Shown piece by piece: positions 1-5,698 of a stretch of 11,695 nt of DNA. The notes beneath the pieces are model-generated. The model ran no database searches. It was not told the DNA's origin and saw only the letters and a program-made list of their open reading frames with translations. Each line of letters opens with the position of its first letter. Position 1 is the first letter of the stretch. Origin of the DNA: Chryseobacterium gleum (lineage in GTDB: Bacteria > Bacteroidota > Bacteroidia > Flavobacteriales_C > GCA-002722245); the NCBI GenBank assembly GCA_945903925.1, contig CAMDPJ010000056.1, forward strand, positions 1 through 11,695. Reading direction: 5' to 3'. Made by a program: the position numbers and the translations under genes.

Positions 1-2
1 AA

Positions 3-851
3 GAATATCTAAACAAGAGTTTCGATCTTAAAAATCTAAATAGAATTTTAAAAGCGCACATAGAAACTTATGATAAAGACGAAAGCAAATCGAACAAACA
101 ACAATTCATCAATTGGGCAATTCAACTCAAAGAAATTTTAGAAAAAGAATTGCCGCATAGCGAAAAATTCATTCTTTATGTGAATGGTGTATTAGAAAAT
201 AAAGAAAACAATTTCTTAGAAACCCTTTACCAACGTGCTGTTGCCGCCGAAGGCTATTTCAGTCCGCTAGTAAAAAAACTAAGCGCTAAAATTCTACAAC
301 ATATTGAATTGGTTAAAACAGAAAAGAAAAACAAACAATATTTAAAAGAACTTCTTGAATTAGAAACAGAGTGCAACGAGCAAATTAAAAACTTCAACAA
401 AGCGCTGGCCATCGCTAAATCGATGATGAGTAATAGTGAGTTTTCTAAAAACGACATTCAACACCTCAATCAAGATATAGAAAGAGAAAAGCAAATTCAT
501 GATGCTTTAAAAACAAGCAGCTATGTGGCTGCAAAAACAAAGGAGAAATCGGTAAAAACCGACAAAACAGAAACACGAGAACTCACGTACAACTTATACA
601 AAGAAGGCAAAAAAACTGAAGAAATAGCCAAAGAAAGAAACTTTGCAATCACAACCATTGAAGGGCATTTGGCGCAACTCGTAAGAGACGGAAAACTTAA
701 CGCCGAAGAGTTTATTTCAGCAGAGAAGGCAAAGGAAATTCGCGATATTGTATTTCAAATGAAGACGATGCAGATAGGCGCGATTAAAGCTGCTGTGCGA
801 GATAAATACACCTACACTGAATTGAGGTTTGGCTTAGCTACTATTAAATAG
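3..851 (+). CDS. C-terminal part of a helicase-like protein with HTH_40-type domain (5' partial)
   Basis: The frame is open from the first bases of the window, so this is the last 282 residues of a longer protein; the TTG at 150 is internal, not a start. The first ~120 visible residues are charged and helical. They are followed by a Lys/Thr-rich linker and, from about residue 191 to the end, a winged-helix-like domain with the pattern TRELTYNLYKEGKKTEEIA, then ITTIEGHLAQLVRDGKL, and finally YTYTELRFGLATIK. This tail resembles the HTH_40 domain found at the C-terminus of PIF1-like and RecQ-like helicases in Bacteroidota; that assignment is from memory of the family. The helicase motifs themselves would lie upstream and cannot be checked here. 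The likely role is in DNA unwinding during replication or repair, with the HTH contacting DNA. Which helicase class it belongs to remains open. Confidence 0.6.
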   Translation, partial: EYLNKSFDLKNLNRILKAHIETYDKDESKSNKQQFINWAIQLKEILEKELPHSEKFILYVNGVLENKENNFLETLYQRAVAAEGYFSPLVKKLSAKILQHIELVKTEKKNKQYLKELLELETECNEQIKNFNKALAIAKSMMSNSEFSKNDIQHLNQDIEREKQIHDALKTSSYVAAKTKEKSVKTDKTETRELTYNLYKEGKKTEEIAKERNFAITTIEGHLAQLVRDGKLNAEEFISAEKAKEIRDIVFQMKTMQIGAIKAAVRDKYTYTELRFGLATIK

Positions 852-946
852 ATATTGAACTGAATTAGTATTTTAAAAAAGTTATACTCCTACTTAAACT
901 ATTCTTCTAAAAATATCCTAGCTTTTAGCAACCTTATTTTATACTG

Positions 947-2008
947 ATGAATTTTTCTAAATTATTGCTGCTCGCGTTCTTGTTTATTGGTCTCACTGCC
1001 ATTTCTCAACAAAAATCACCCAAAGATTTAATGGTTCGCTATATCGACTCTGTTTACAACGAAAGACCTAAAGAAATTTTAGAGGAAGCTACCGTTTATC
1101 TTGATTCTATGGCCATTAGCGATCAATGTTTTAAATTTATTTTCAATAAAAATCACACTAAGTTTCTGGCTTTTTATGCTGTTGATAAAAAATCGAAAGC
1201 CTACAAAAGTCTAAAATTAGAATATGGTGTACACTTTCATTCTTTTAAAAATGCACCCAAACCCAAAGGTAAATTTAAAGCAATAGGCTACACAGTTGCG
1301 GGTATTGTACAAGATGGCAAATGGATCTTCGATGGCGAAGAGTACATGCGTTTGGCGGGTAAAGACTTATCGTCTTTACAAGAAGAAATGATGTTCATGG
1401 TTCTTACAGAAAGAGGGTTTTTCAAAGACGGAAAACTCAAGGAAAACAGCAAATTTTGGAGCAGCAATGGCTTTACCGAAGAGAAAATGGAAAACGGAAA
1501 AAAAGACCTAGCGATGTTGATTCATTCTAGAAGTGCCAAGGAGAAAAGAGAAAGATTAAAGATGAATTTCAAACTAGAAAAAGCTGCCGAAATTAAAACA
1601 GATAGCCTTTGGGCAAAACTAAACGCTAAAGATAGCAGCCATTACAACGCTCGTTTTCAAGACAACGAAGAAGAAGACATTTACTACGTTTTGTACAACA
1701 GCAATCGAAGCAGAGTATTAATTCCTTTAATATACAAAGACAACAAAAAACAAATGTATTTATCTTACTATACCTACACCCCTGGCGACAGCGCCAATAG
1801 CATGTATATTTGGAAAACCTATCCTGAAAGAAAAATAGAAAAAATTCAAGACCAAAAAACAGATGTGATTAAAGACATTAGAAAATTCTCCATCAACTGG
1901 CTTTGGAATACACAAAACTTCATCAACGACGATGATTTTTGGCGAAATAATTTTGGAAGTTCTCAATTGGAATTAATTTGTAGGGGCGAAAAATTTTTCG
2001 CCCATTAA
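947..2008 (+). CDS. Exported protein of unknown function
   Basis: I do not recognise this 353-residue protein. It starts with a clear Sec signal peptide (FSKLLLLAFLFIGLTAIS, residues 3-20, probable cleavage before QQ). There is no lipobox cysteine, so a soluble periplasmic or secreted protein is expected. The mature part is rich in Lys, Glu, Asp and aromatic residues, with no membrane segments or obvious catalytic motif. A tryptophan- and aspartate-rich stretch lies near the C-terminus (residues ~317-333). The last nine residues, CRGEKFFAH, and the stop codon are encoded by the palindromic repeat that begins at 1979, so the native C-terminus was probably altered by insertion of that repeat. 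The ATG at 947 is the natural start because it sits directly before the signal peptide. It lies 95 nt downstream of the helicase-like gene, and no strong promoter box is visible. Coding status is well supported; function is unknown. Confidence 0.8.
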   Translation: MNFSKLLLLAFLFIGLTAISQQKSPKDLMVRYIDSVYNERPKEILEEATVYLDSMAISDQCFKFIFNKNHTKFLAFYAVDKKSKAYKSLKLEYGVHFHSFKNAPKPKGKFKAIGYTVAGIVQDGKWIFDGEEYMRLAGKDLSSLQEEMMFMVLTERGFFKDGKLKENSKFWSSNGFTEEKMENGKKDLAMLIHSRSAKEKRERLKMNFKLEKAAEIKTDSLWAKLNAKDSSHYNARFQDNEEEDIYYVLYNSNRSRVLIPLIYKDNKKQMYLSYYTYTPGDSANSMYIWKTYPERKIEKIQDQKTDVIKDIRKFSINWLWNTQNFINDDDFWRNNFGSSQLELICRGEKFFAH

Positions 2009-2053
2009 ACACAATTAATATATCATTTGGGTGAAAAATTTTTCGCCCCTACA
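1979..2053. repeat. 75-bp palindromic element (MITE/REP-like), arms containing GGGCGAAAAATTTTTCGCCC
   Basis: Two 25-bp arms (1979-2003 and 2029-2053) are inverted copies differing at one base, with a 25-bp AT-rich loop. The left arm begins TGTAGGGGCG and the right arm ends CGCCCCTACA. The inner 20 bp of the left arm (1984-2003) is itself a perfect palindrome, and the right-arm equivalent differs by one base, so the arms are also near direct repeats. No transposase is present, so it would be mobilised in trans if mobile. It supplies the last codons and stop of the upstream gene and extends the downstream frame leftward. I recall similar GGGGCGAAAAATTTTTCGCCCC repeats in Bacteroidota genomes, but copy number cannot be tested here. 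Confidence 0.75.
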
Positions 2054-2061
2054 TATTTTCG

Positions 2062-2069
2062 TATCCTTG
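2062..2069 (+). promoter_or_regulatory. Probable -7 box (TATCCTTG) of the first GT9 gene
   Basis: TATCCTTG matches the Bacteroidota -7 consensus TAnnTTTG at all but one fixed base. It lies just 5 nt before the TTG start chosen for the GT9 gene, which would give a very short or absent leader. Any -33 element would fall inside the right arm of the palindromic repeat. Confidence 0.4.
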
Positions 2070-2074
2070 TAGCA

Positions 2075-3046
2075 TTGAAAAAGATTCTCATCATACAAAC
2101 AGCTTTCATTGGCGATGTTATTTTAGCTACACCGCTCATCGAGAATTTAAAAGACGAATTTCCTTCTGTTCAAATAGATTTCTTATTGCGCAAAGGCAAT
2201 GAAGCGCTGCTGGAAGATCACCCGAAAGTAAATCACGTATTAATTTGGAACAAGAAGGAAAAATACAAAAGCTTGTTTCAAATAATTAAGAGAGTGCGCA
2301 AGGAAAAGTACGATGTAGTACTATGTGTTCAACGCTTTTTTAATGCCGGATTAATCACTGCGTTATCTGGAGCGAAAATGAAAATTGGTTTCGATAAAAA
2401 CCCTTTGAGTTTCTCTTTTACCAAAAAAGTAAAACACGATTTAGAAAGTGGCAAGCACGAATGCGAAAGAAATTTAGAGTTGATTGCGCAGTGGGTGAAA
2501 GATGGAAAGCGCCGTCCCCGACTCTACCCTTTACCCAAACACTTCCAAAAAGTAAAGGCTTTTCAAAACACACCTTATATTTGCATGGCGCCAGCAAGTG
2601 TTTGGTTTACCAAGCAGTTGGCTAAAGAAAAATGGATTGAACTGATTAAACAAATGCCTCAACACCAAATTTATTTGTTGGGTGCGCCAAGTGACGAAGC
2701 TCTCTGTAAAGAAATTATCACTGCATCAAAACACGAAAAAACACAATCGCTTTGCGGCCAATTAAACTTACTTGAATGTGCCGCTTTGATGGAGCAAGCC
2801 CTAATGAATTATGTGAACGATTCAGCCCCAATGCACTTGGCTTCATCGATGAACGCTAGCACTACTGCTTTCTTTTGTTCAACAGTGAAAGAATTTGGTT
2901 TTTACCCTTTGGCCGACAACAGTATTGTAGCCGAAGTAGAAGAAAAATTAGATTGCCGCCCTTGTGGATTGCATGGATTGAAGACTTGCCCCAAAGGTCA
3001 TTTCAACTGCGCTCACCACATCAATACCAACAAATTTGTGGTTTAG
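2075..3046 (+). CDS. Glycosyltransferase family 9 protein (heptosyltransferase-like)
   Basis: This 323-residue GT-B enzyme probably transfers a sugar, perhaps heptose, from a nucleotide donor to lipopolysaccharide core or a related envelope glycan at the inner membrane face. The N-terminus KKILIIQTAFIGDVILATP is the typical GT9 opening (compare KILIIR..SIGDVVLATP). The donor-side motif appears as MNYVNDSAPMHLASSMN in the C-terminal half. The extreme C-terminus has four closely spaced cysteines (CRPC at ~294-297, then C305 and C312 with GHFNC), seen in a subset of GT9 proteins. I chose the TTG at 2075 because the frame upstream (back to 2027) is only the palindromic repeat, and the family N-terminus begins right at this codon. 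It is followed 49 nt later by psd on the same strand, which has its own promoter-like box. The acceptor sugar cannot be told from sequence. Confidence 0.85.
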   Translation: MKKILIIQTAFIGDVILATPLIENLKDEFPSVQIDFLLRKGNEALLEDHPKVNHVLIWNKKEKYKSLFQIIKRVRKEKYDVVLCVQRFFNAGLITALSGAKMKIGFDKNPLSFSFTKKVKHDLESGKHECERNLELIAQWVKDGKRRPRLYPLPKHFQKVKAFQNTPYICMAPASVWFTKQLAKEKWIELIKQMPQHQIYLLGAPSDEALCKEIITASKHEKTQSLCGQLNLLECAALMEQALMNYVNDSAPMHLASSMNASTTAFFCSTVKEFGFYPLADNSIVAEVEEKLDCRPCGLHGLKTCPKGHFNCAHHINTNKFVV

Positions 3047-3067
3047 CCTACTTTAGCAAAAAAAGTC

Positions 3068-3075
3068 TATTTTTG
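3068..3075 (+). promoter_or_regulatory. -7 promoter box TATTTTTG upstream of psd
   Basis: TATTTTTG fits the Bacteroidota -7 consensus TAnnTTTG exactly and ends 20 nt before the psd ATG. A TTTA (3042-3045) lies 22 nt upstream as a weak -33 candidate. This suggests psd can be transcribed independently of the preceding GT9 gene. Confidence 0.45.
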
Positions 3076-3095
3076 GCCAACTTTAAAAATTCAAC

Positions 3096-3746
3096 ATGAT
3101 ACACAGAGAAGGAATTCCTACGATATTAGTTACTCTTGCTTTTGCAGCCTTATTAATTTTTGCGGCCAATTTAACCGACTACACCATAGTTCACTGTCTG
3201 GCCTACACACTCGCTCTCTTTCTATTGGTGTTGGTATTACAATTTTTTAGAAATCCGAAAAGAAACACGCCGATAAATATTGACCATGTTATTGCTCCGT
3301 GCGACGGTAAAGTGGTAGTTATTGAGGAAGTAGAAGAACCCGAATATTTTAAAGACAAAAGAATTCAAGTTTCAATTTTCATGTCGCCTATCAACGTTCA
3401 CGTGAACAGATATCCCATGGACGGCGAAGTGAAATATGTGAAATACCACCCAGGCAAATACTTGGTAGCATGGCATCCAAAAAGCTCTACAGAAAATGAG
3501 CGTTCAACCATTGTTGTTGAAAATACGGTGAAGGGCAAAGCAGTATTGTTTCGTCAGATTGCCGGATTTTTGGCCCGCAGAATCGTTTTCTATGCTAAGG
3601 AAGGCGACAAAGCGCAACAAGGCGCCGAGTTTGGTTTCATTAAATTTGGTTCTCGTGTAGATTTATTTTTTCCTGTAGGCACCAAAATCAATGTGAAAAT
3701 TGATGAGGTGGTGAAAGGTGGAATATCTGTTATTGCTGAGATTTAA
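3096..3746 (+). CDS. psd: Phosphatidylserine decarboxylase, short (PSD-A-like) type
   Basis: Converts phosphatidylserine to phosphatidylethanolamine, the major zwitterionic membrane lipid, using a pyruvoyl group made by self-cleavage. The 216-residue length fits the short archaeal-type family rather than the ~320-residue E. coli enzyme. Two hydrophobic segments lie at residues ~8-26 and ~30-50, followed by IAPCDGKV (66-73, Asp70) and the signature SPINVHVNRYP (97-107, His102). The cleavage site is KFGSRVDLF, with Gly185-Ser186; Ser186 would become the pyruvoyl group. Asp, His and Ser correspond to the catalytic set known in the family. The ATG at 3096 gives the normal N-terminus. Its neighbours on both sides are GT9 envelope enzymes, in keeping with a membrane or envelope role. 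A phosphatidylserine synthase gene is not in the window. Confidence 0.93.
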   Translation: MIHREGIPTILVTLAFAALLIFAANLTDYTIVHCLAYTLALFLLVLVLQFFRNPKRNTPINIDHVIAPCDGKVVVIEEVEEPEYFKDKRIQVSIFMSPINVHVNRYPMDGEVKYVKYHPGKYLVAWHPKSSTENERSTIVVENTVKGKAVLFRQIAGFLARRIVFYAKEGDKAQQGAEFGFIKFGSRVDLFFPVGTKINVKIDEVVKGGISVIAEI

Positions 3747-3756
3747 TTACCCAGAT

Positions 3757-3843
3757 CGTCATTGCGAGGTGCACCGAAGCAAACTCATTGTGTTTTAATT
3801 ACTATCTCATGATAAGGTTGCTTCGGGGTACCTCGTAATGACG
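3757..3843. repeat. 87-bp inverted repeat (CGTCATTGCGAGG-type) between convergent genes
   Basis: Arms of 26 bp (3757-3782, starting CGTCATTGCGAGG, and 3818-3843, ending CCTCGTAATGACG) are complementary at 23 of 26 positions around a 35-bp loop. It lies 10 nt after psd and 16 nt before the end of the convergent GT9 gene, and could fold into a hairpin in either transcript. No U-run follows the arms, so it is not a classical intrinsic terminator. The arm sequence resembles a CGTCATTGCGAGG...GAAGCAA repeat that I recall from many unrelated bacterial genomes. It contains no ORF. It is unrelated in sequence to the 1979-2053 element. Confidence 0.75.
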
Positions 3844-3859
3844 AACTTAGAGCAATATC

Positions 3860-4852
3860 TTAAATAATTTTCTGCAACACTTCTTCAGGAGTGATTTGTT
3901 TGATTAAATCATCTAATTCTTTATCGCTTGCGCCTTCGCGTGACTTACTAAGGTAAGAGGCATTGGTGCCAATTGGTTTCCATCTGTCAGGGTGAATAGG
4001 GCGGCGCTCTGAATACAATCCGATAGCCTTTTTATTCATTGCAGAAGCGATGTGCAGCGGACCAGTGCTTGCAGCAACCAAGGCATCACAAGCAGCAATT
4101 AAAGCCATCAACTCCTTTAAAGAAAGTTTACCGGTTAAATCAACGATGTCCTTCACCTCAAACAATACGCTATCGGCTATCATCTCTTTTTCTTTTGCTG
4201 TGCCCGTAACAATCACTTCAAATCCTTTATCTATAAGTAAACTGGCCAATTCTGCAAAATGAGCAACACCCCACTCTACTGCACTGCCTTGCGATTTAGG
4301 ATGCAAAATAACTTTGGTTTTATTCTTATCGAGTACAGAAAGAATTTCATGAGGCAAAGAAGTAGTTGGCGAAAGCGCTAAAAAAGGAACAATTTCTTCA
4401 ATGCTTAAATCGTCTTTAATGTCTAATGGCGCCAGCAATTTAAAGTTCAATTGCGCTTCGTGCAAAGTACTCTTCTTTCTAGAAAAATTTACGGTTTTGT
4501 TGCAGGTAGTCCAATGGTAAAAGCGATGACTCGTTCCAATTCTAAGTGGAATACTCGCCTTTCTTGCCGAATTTGCAATGTCTTTTCTTGGAAAAACGTG
4601 CACTATAACGTCGGCGTTAACTTGCTTCAAAAATGACGTTTGTCCTTCTCTATTTAGGAGTTGAAAATCATCGTAGTTTAAAAACTCATCTACGTGCTTA
4701 CAAGCATCAACAACAGCATTTGTATAACTCTTGCCAAAAAAAACAATCTTAGTTTGAGGAAAACATTTTTTTAAATATCCGGCCATAGGCAGCGTGAGTA
4801 TCACATCTCCAATGCTATCTGTTCGGCTAATAATTATTTTTTGGTAAGTCAT
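3860..4852 (-). CDS. Glycosyltransferase family 9 protein (heptosyltransferase-like), second copy
   Basis: A 330-residue GT-B enzyme, predicted to add a sugar to lipopolysaccharide core or another envelope glycan from a nucleotide-activated donor. The N-terminus TYQKIIISRTDSIGDVILTLP is the GT9 hallmark. The C-terminal half carries LTGKLSLKELMALIAACDAL followed by STGPLHIASAMNKKAIGLY, the usual donor-binding region. It differs clearly from the GT9 gene at 2075 and lacks that protein's C-terminal cysteine cluster, so the two are not a recent duplication. The frame extends 8 codons further to an ATG at 4876, but I prefer the ATG at 4852: family proteins begin about here, and a TATTTTAG box lies just upstream. 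It is convergent with psd and divergent from rdgB. Confidence 0.87.
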   Translation of the reverse strand: MTYQKIIISRTDSIGDVILTLPMAGYLKKCFPQTKIVFFGKSYTNAVVDACKHVDEFLNYDDFQLLNREGQTSFLKQVNADVIVHVFPRKDIANSARKASIPLRIGTSHRFYHWTTCNKTVNFSRKKSTLHEAQLNFKLLAPLDIKDDLSIEEIVPFLALSPTTSLPHEILSVLDKNKTKVILHPKSQGSAVEWGVAHFAELASLLIDKGFEVIVTGTAKEKEMIADSVLFEVKDIVDLTGKLSLKELMALIAACDALVAASTGPLHIASAMNKKAIGLYSERRPIHPDRWKPIGTNASYLSKSREGASDKELDDLIKQITPEEVLQKII

Positions 4853-4857
4853 CTTAT

Positions 4858-4865
4858 CTAAAATA
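4858..4865 (-). promoter_or_regulatory. Possible -7 box (TATTTTAG) of the minus-strand GT9 gene
   Basis: On the minus strand TATTTTAG differs from TAnnTTTG at one fixed base and lies 5 nt before the ATG at 4852. If used, it would exclude the more upstream ATG at 4876. No -33 TTTG is seen, so support is modest. Confidence 0.3.
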
Positions 4866-4877
4866 ATAAAATTCATG

Positions 4878-4885
4878 TAGGTTTG
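4878..4885 (+). promoter_or_regulatory. -7 promoter box TAGGTTTG of rdgB
   Basis: TAGGTTTG is an exact match to the Bacteroidota -7 consensus and ends 11 nt before the rdgB ATG, giving a short leader. No good -33 TTTG is visible at the usual distance. It faces away from the GT9 promoter region only ~13 bp away, so the two genes share a compact divergent control region of 44 bp. Confidence 0.5.
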
Positions 4886-4896
4886 TAAAAAAAAGT

Positions 4897-5472
4897 ATGG
4901 CTCTAGTTTTCGCCACCAATAATCATAACAAACTTAAAGAAGTTAAAAGTAAGCTAAATATAGATATTCTTGGCTTAGCGGATATTCAATGCACTGAAGA
5001 CATTGAAGAAACAGGTAAAACATTTCAAGAAAATGCACTCATTAAAGCCCAATATGTTTTAGATAAATATGGCTTCGATTGTTTTGCCGACGATTCGGGC
5101 TTAGAGGTAGAAGCACTCAATGGTGCTCCTGGCGTGTATTCTGCGCGTTATGCTGGCGAGCATGGCAATGCAGAAGCGAACATGAACAAACTATTGGAGA
5201 ATCTTAAAGGAGTTGACAATAGAAAAGCGCGCTTTGTAACTGTAATTTGTTTGATCAACAAGGAGAACTCACTTTACTTCAGAGGCGAAATCAACGGCAC
5301 TATCATTAATGAAAAAAGAGGTAATGACGGATTTGGTTATGACCCTATTTTTGTTCCCGATGGCTTCAATCGCACTTTCGCAGAGATGACTTTGGAGGAA
5401 AAAAACAAGATGAGTCATAGGGCTTTAGCACTTGAGAAAATGACACAGCACCTTCGCGCTAATATGTCATAA
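4897..5472 (+). CDS. rdgB: RdgB/HAM1 family non-canonical purine NTP pyrophosphatase (XTP/dITP diphosphatase)
   Basis: Hydrolyses ITP, dITP and XTP to the monophosphate and pyrophosphate in the cytoplasm, keeping deaminated purines out of DNA and RNA. All family landmarks are present in a normal-length 191-residue protein: FATNNHNKLKEV (5-16, nucleotide-binding Asn and Lys), FADDSGLEVEALNGAPGVYSA (63-83, with the probable general base Asp66), GFGYDPIF (145-152), FAEMT (161-165) and KMSHRALA (171-178). The ATG at 4897 gives the standard N-terminus. It is preceded by an exact -7 box and followed by a strong hairpin terminator, so it is probably a single-gene transcript. Confidence 0.95.
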   Translation: MALVFATNNHNKLKEVKSKLNIDILGLADIQCTEDIEETGKTFQENALIKAQYVLDKYGFDCFADDSGLEVEALNGAPGVYSARYAGEHGNAEANMNKLLENLKGVDNRKARFVTVICLINKENSLYFRGEINGTIINEKRGNDGFGYDPIFVPDGFNRTFAEMTLEEKNKMSHRALALEKMTQHLRANMS

Positions 5473-5478
5473 AAAAAT

Positions 5479-5508
5479 AAAACCTCGGTTTTCACTAAGG
5501 TTTTTTTT
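5479..5508. terminator. Bidirectional intrinsic terminator between rdgB and tRNA-His
   Basis: An 11-bp stem (AAAACCTCGGT pairing with ACTAAGGTTTT, one mismatch and one G-T pair) closes a TTTC loop and runs into eight T's on the plus strand. On the minus strand the same hairpin is followed by TTTTATTTTTTT (5482 down to 5471). It begins 7 nt after the rdgB stop and ends 1 nt from the tRNA 3' end, so it can stop both converging transcripts. Confidence 0.8.
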
Positions 5509-5509
5509 G

Positions 5510-5584
5510 GGCGACGTATGGGACTCGAACCCATGACCCCTGGTACCACAAACCAGTGCTCTAACCAGCTGAGCTAACATCGCC
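5510..5584 (-). tRNA. tRNA-His (anticodon GTG)
   Basis: The minus strand folds into a complete cloverleaf of 75 nt. The acceptor stem has 8 pairs, GGCGATGT with ACGTCGCC, including the extra G(-1)-C73 pair that is the identity mark of tRNA-His. The D arm is GCTC/GAGC, the anticodon stem CTGGT/ACCAG has loop TTGTGGT (anticodon GTG), the variable loop is GGGTC, and the T arm is ATGGG-TTCGAGT-CCCAT. CCA is not encoded (CAA follows C73), so it must be added by tRNA nucleotidyltransferase. Confidence 0.96.
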
Positions 5585-5593
5585 GTAAGGTTG

Positions 5594-5624
5594 CAAAGGT
5601 AATTAAATTCTTAATTGATGCAAA
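5594..5624 (-). promoter_or_regulatory. Consensus promoter of tRNA-His
   Basis: On the minus strand TTTG (5624-5621), a 19-nt spacer and TACCTTTG (5601-5594) match the Bacteroidota -33 TTTG / -7 TAnnTTTG promoter at every fixed position. The -7 box ends 9 nt before the mature tRNA 5' end, so transcription would begin only a few bases upstream of the tRNA. This is the best promoter in the window. Confidence 0.8.
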
Positions 5625-5683
5625 TATGTTGAAAAACTTTAAACATATTGATGCGCAGCATAAAGCTTACCGCCTTATTTTCC

Positions 5684-5691
5684 TACCTTTA
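5684..5691 (+). promoter_or_regulatory. Probable -7 box (TACCTTTA) upstream of the P-type ATPase
   Basis: TACCTTTA differs from TAnnTTTG only at the last base and ends 7 nt before the ATG at 5699. No clear -33 TTTG or copper-regulator operator palindrome was seen in 5625-5683. If active, it would drive the ATPase, GT4 and flippase together. Confidence 0.35.
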
Positions 5692-5698
5692 AAGCTAC

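Noticed and set aside
150..851. Treating the TTG at 150 as the start of the first gene
   Set aside because: The same frame is open back to the first codon of the window with similar composition, so the gene is partial and 150 is internal.
2027..2074. N-terminal extension of the GT9 gene from a TTG at 2027
   Set aside because: Those codons are almost entirely the right arm of the palindromic repeat; the family N-terminus begins at the TTG at 2075.
2875..3099. 74-codon plus-strand frame overlapping the end of the first GT9 gene
   Set aside because: It overlaps the conserved cysteine tail of the GT9 in another frame, and its sequence looks like out-of-frame coding DNA.
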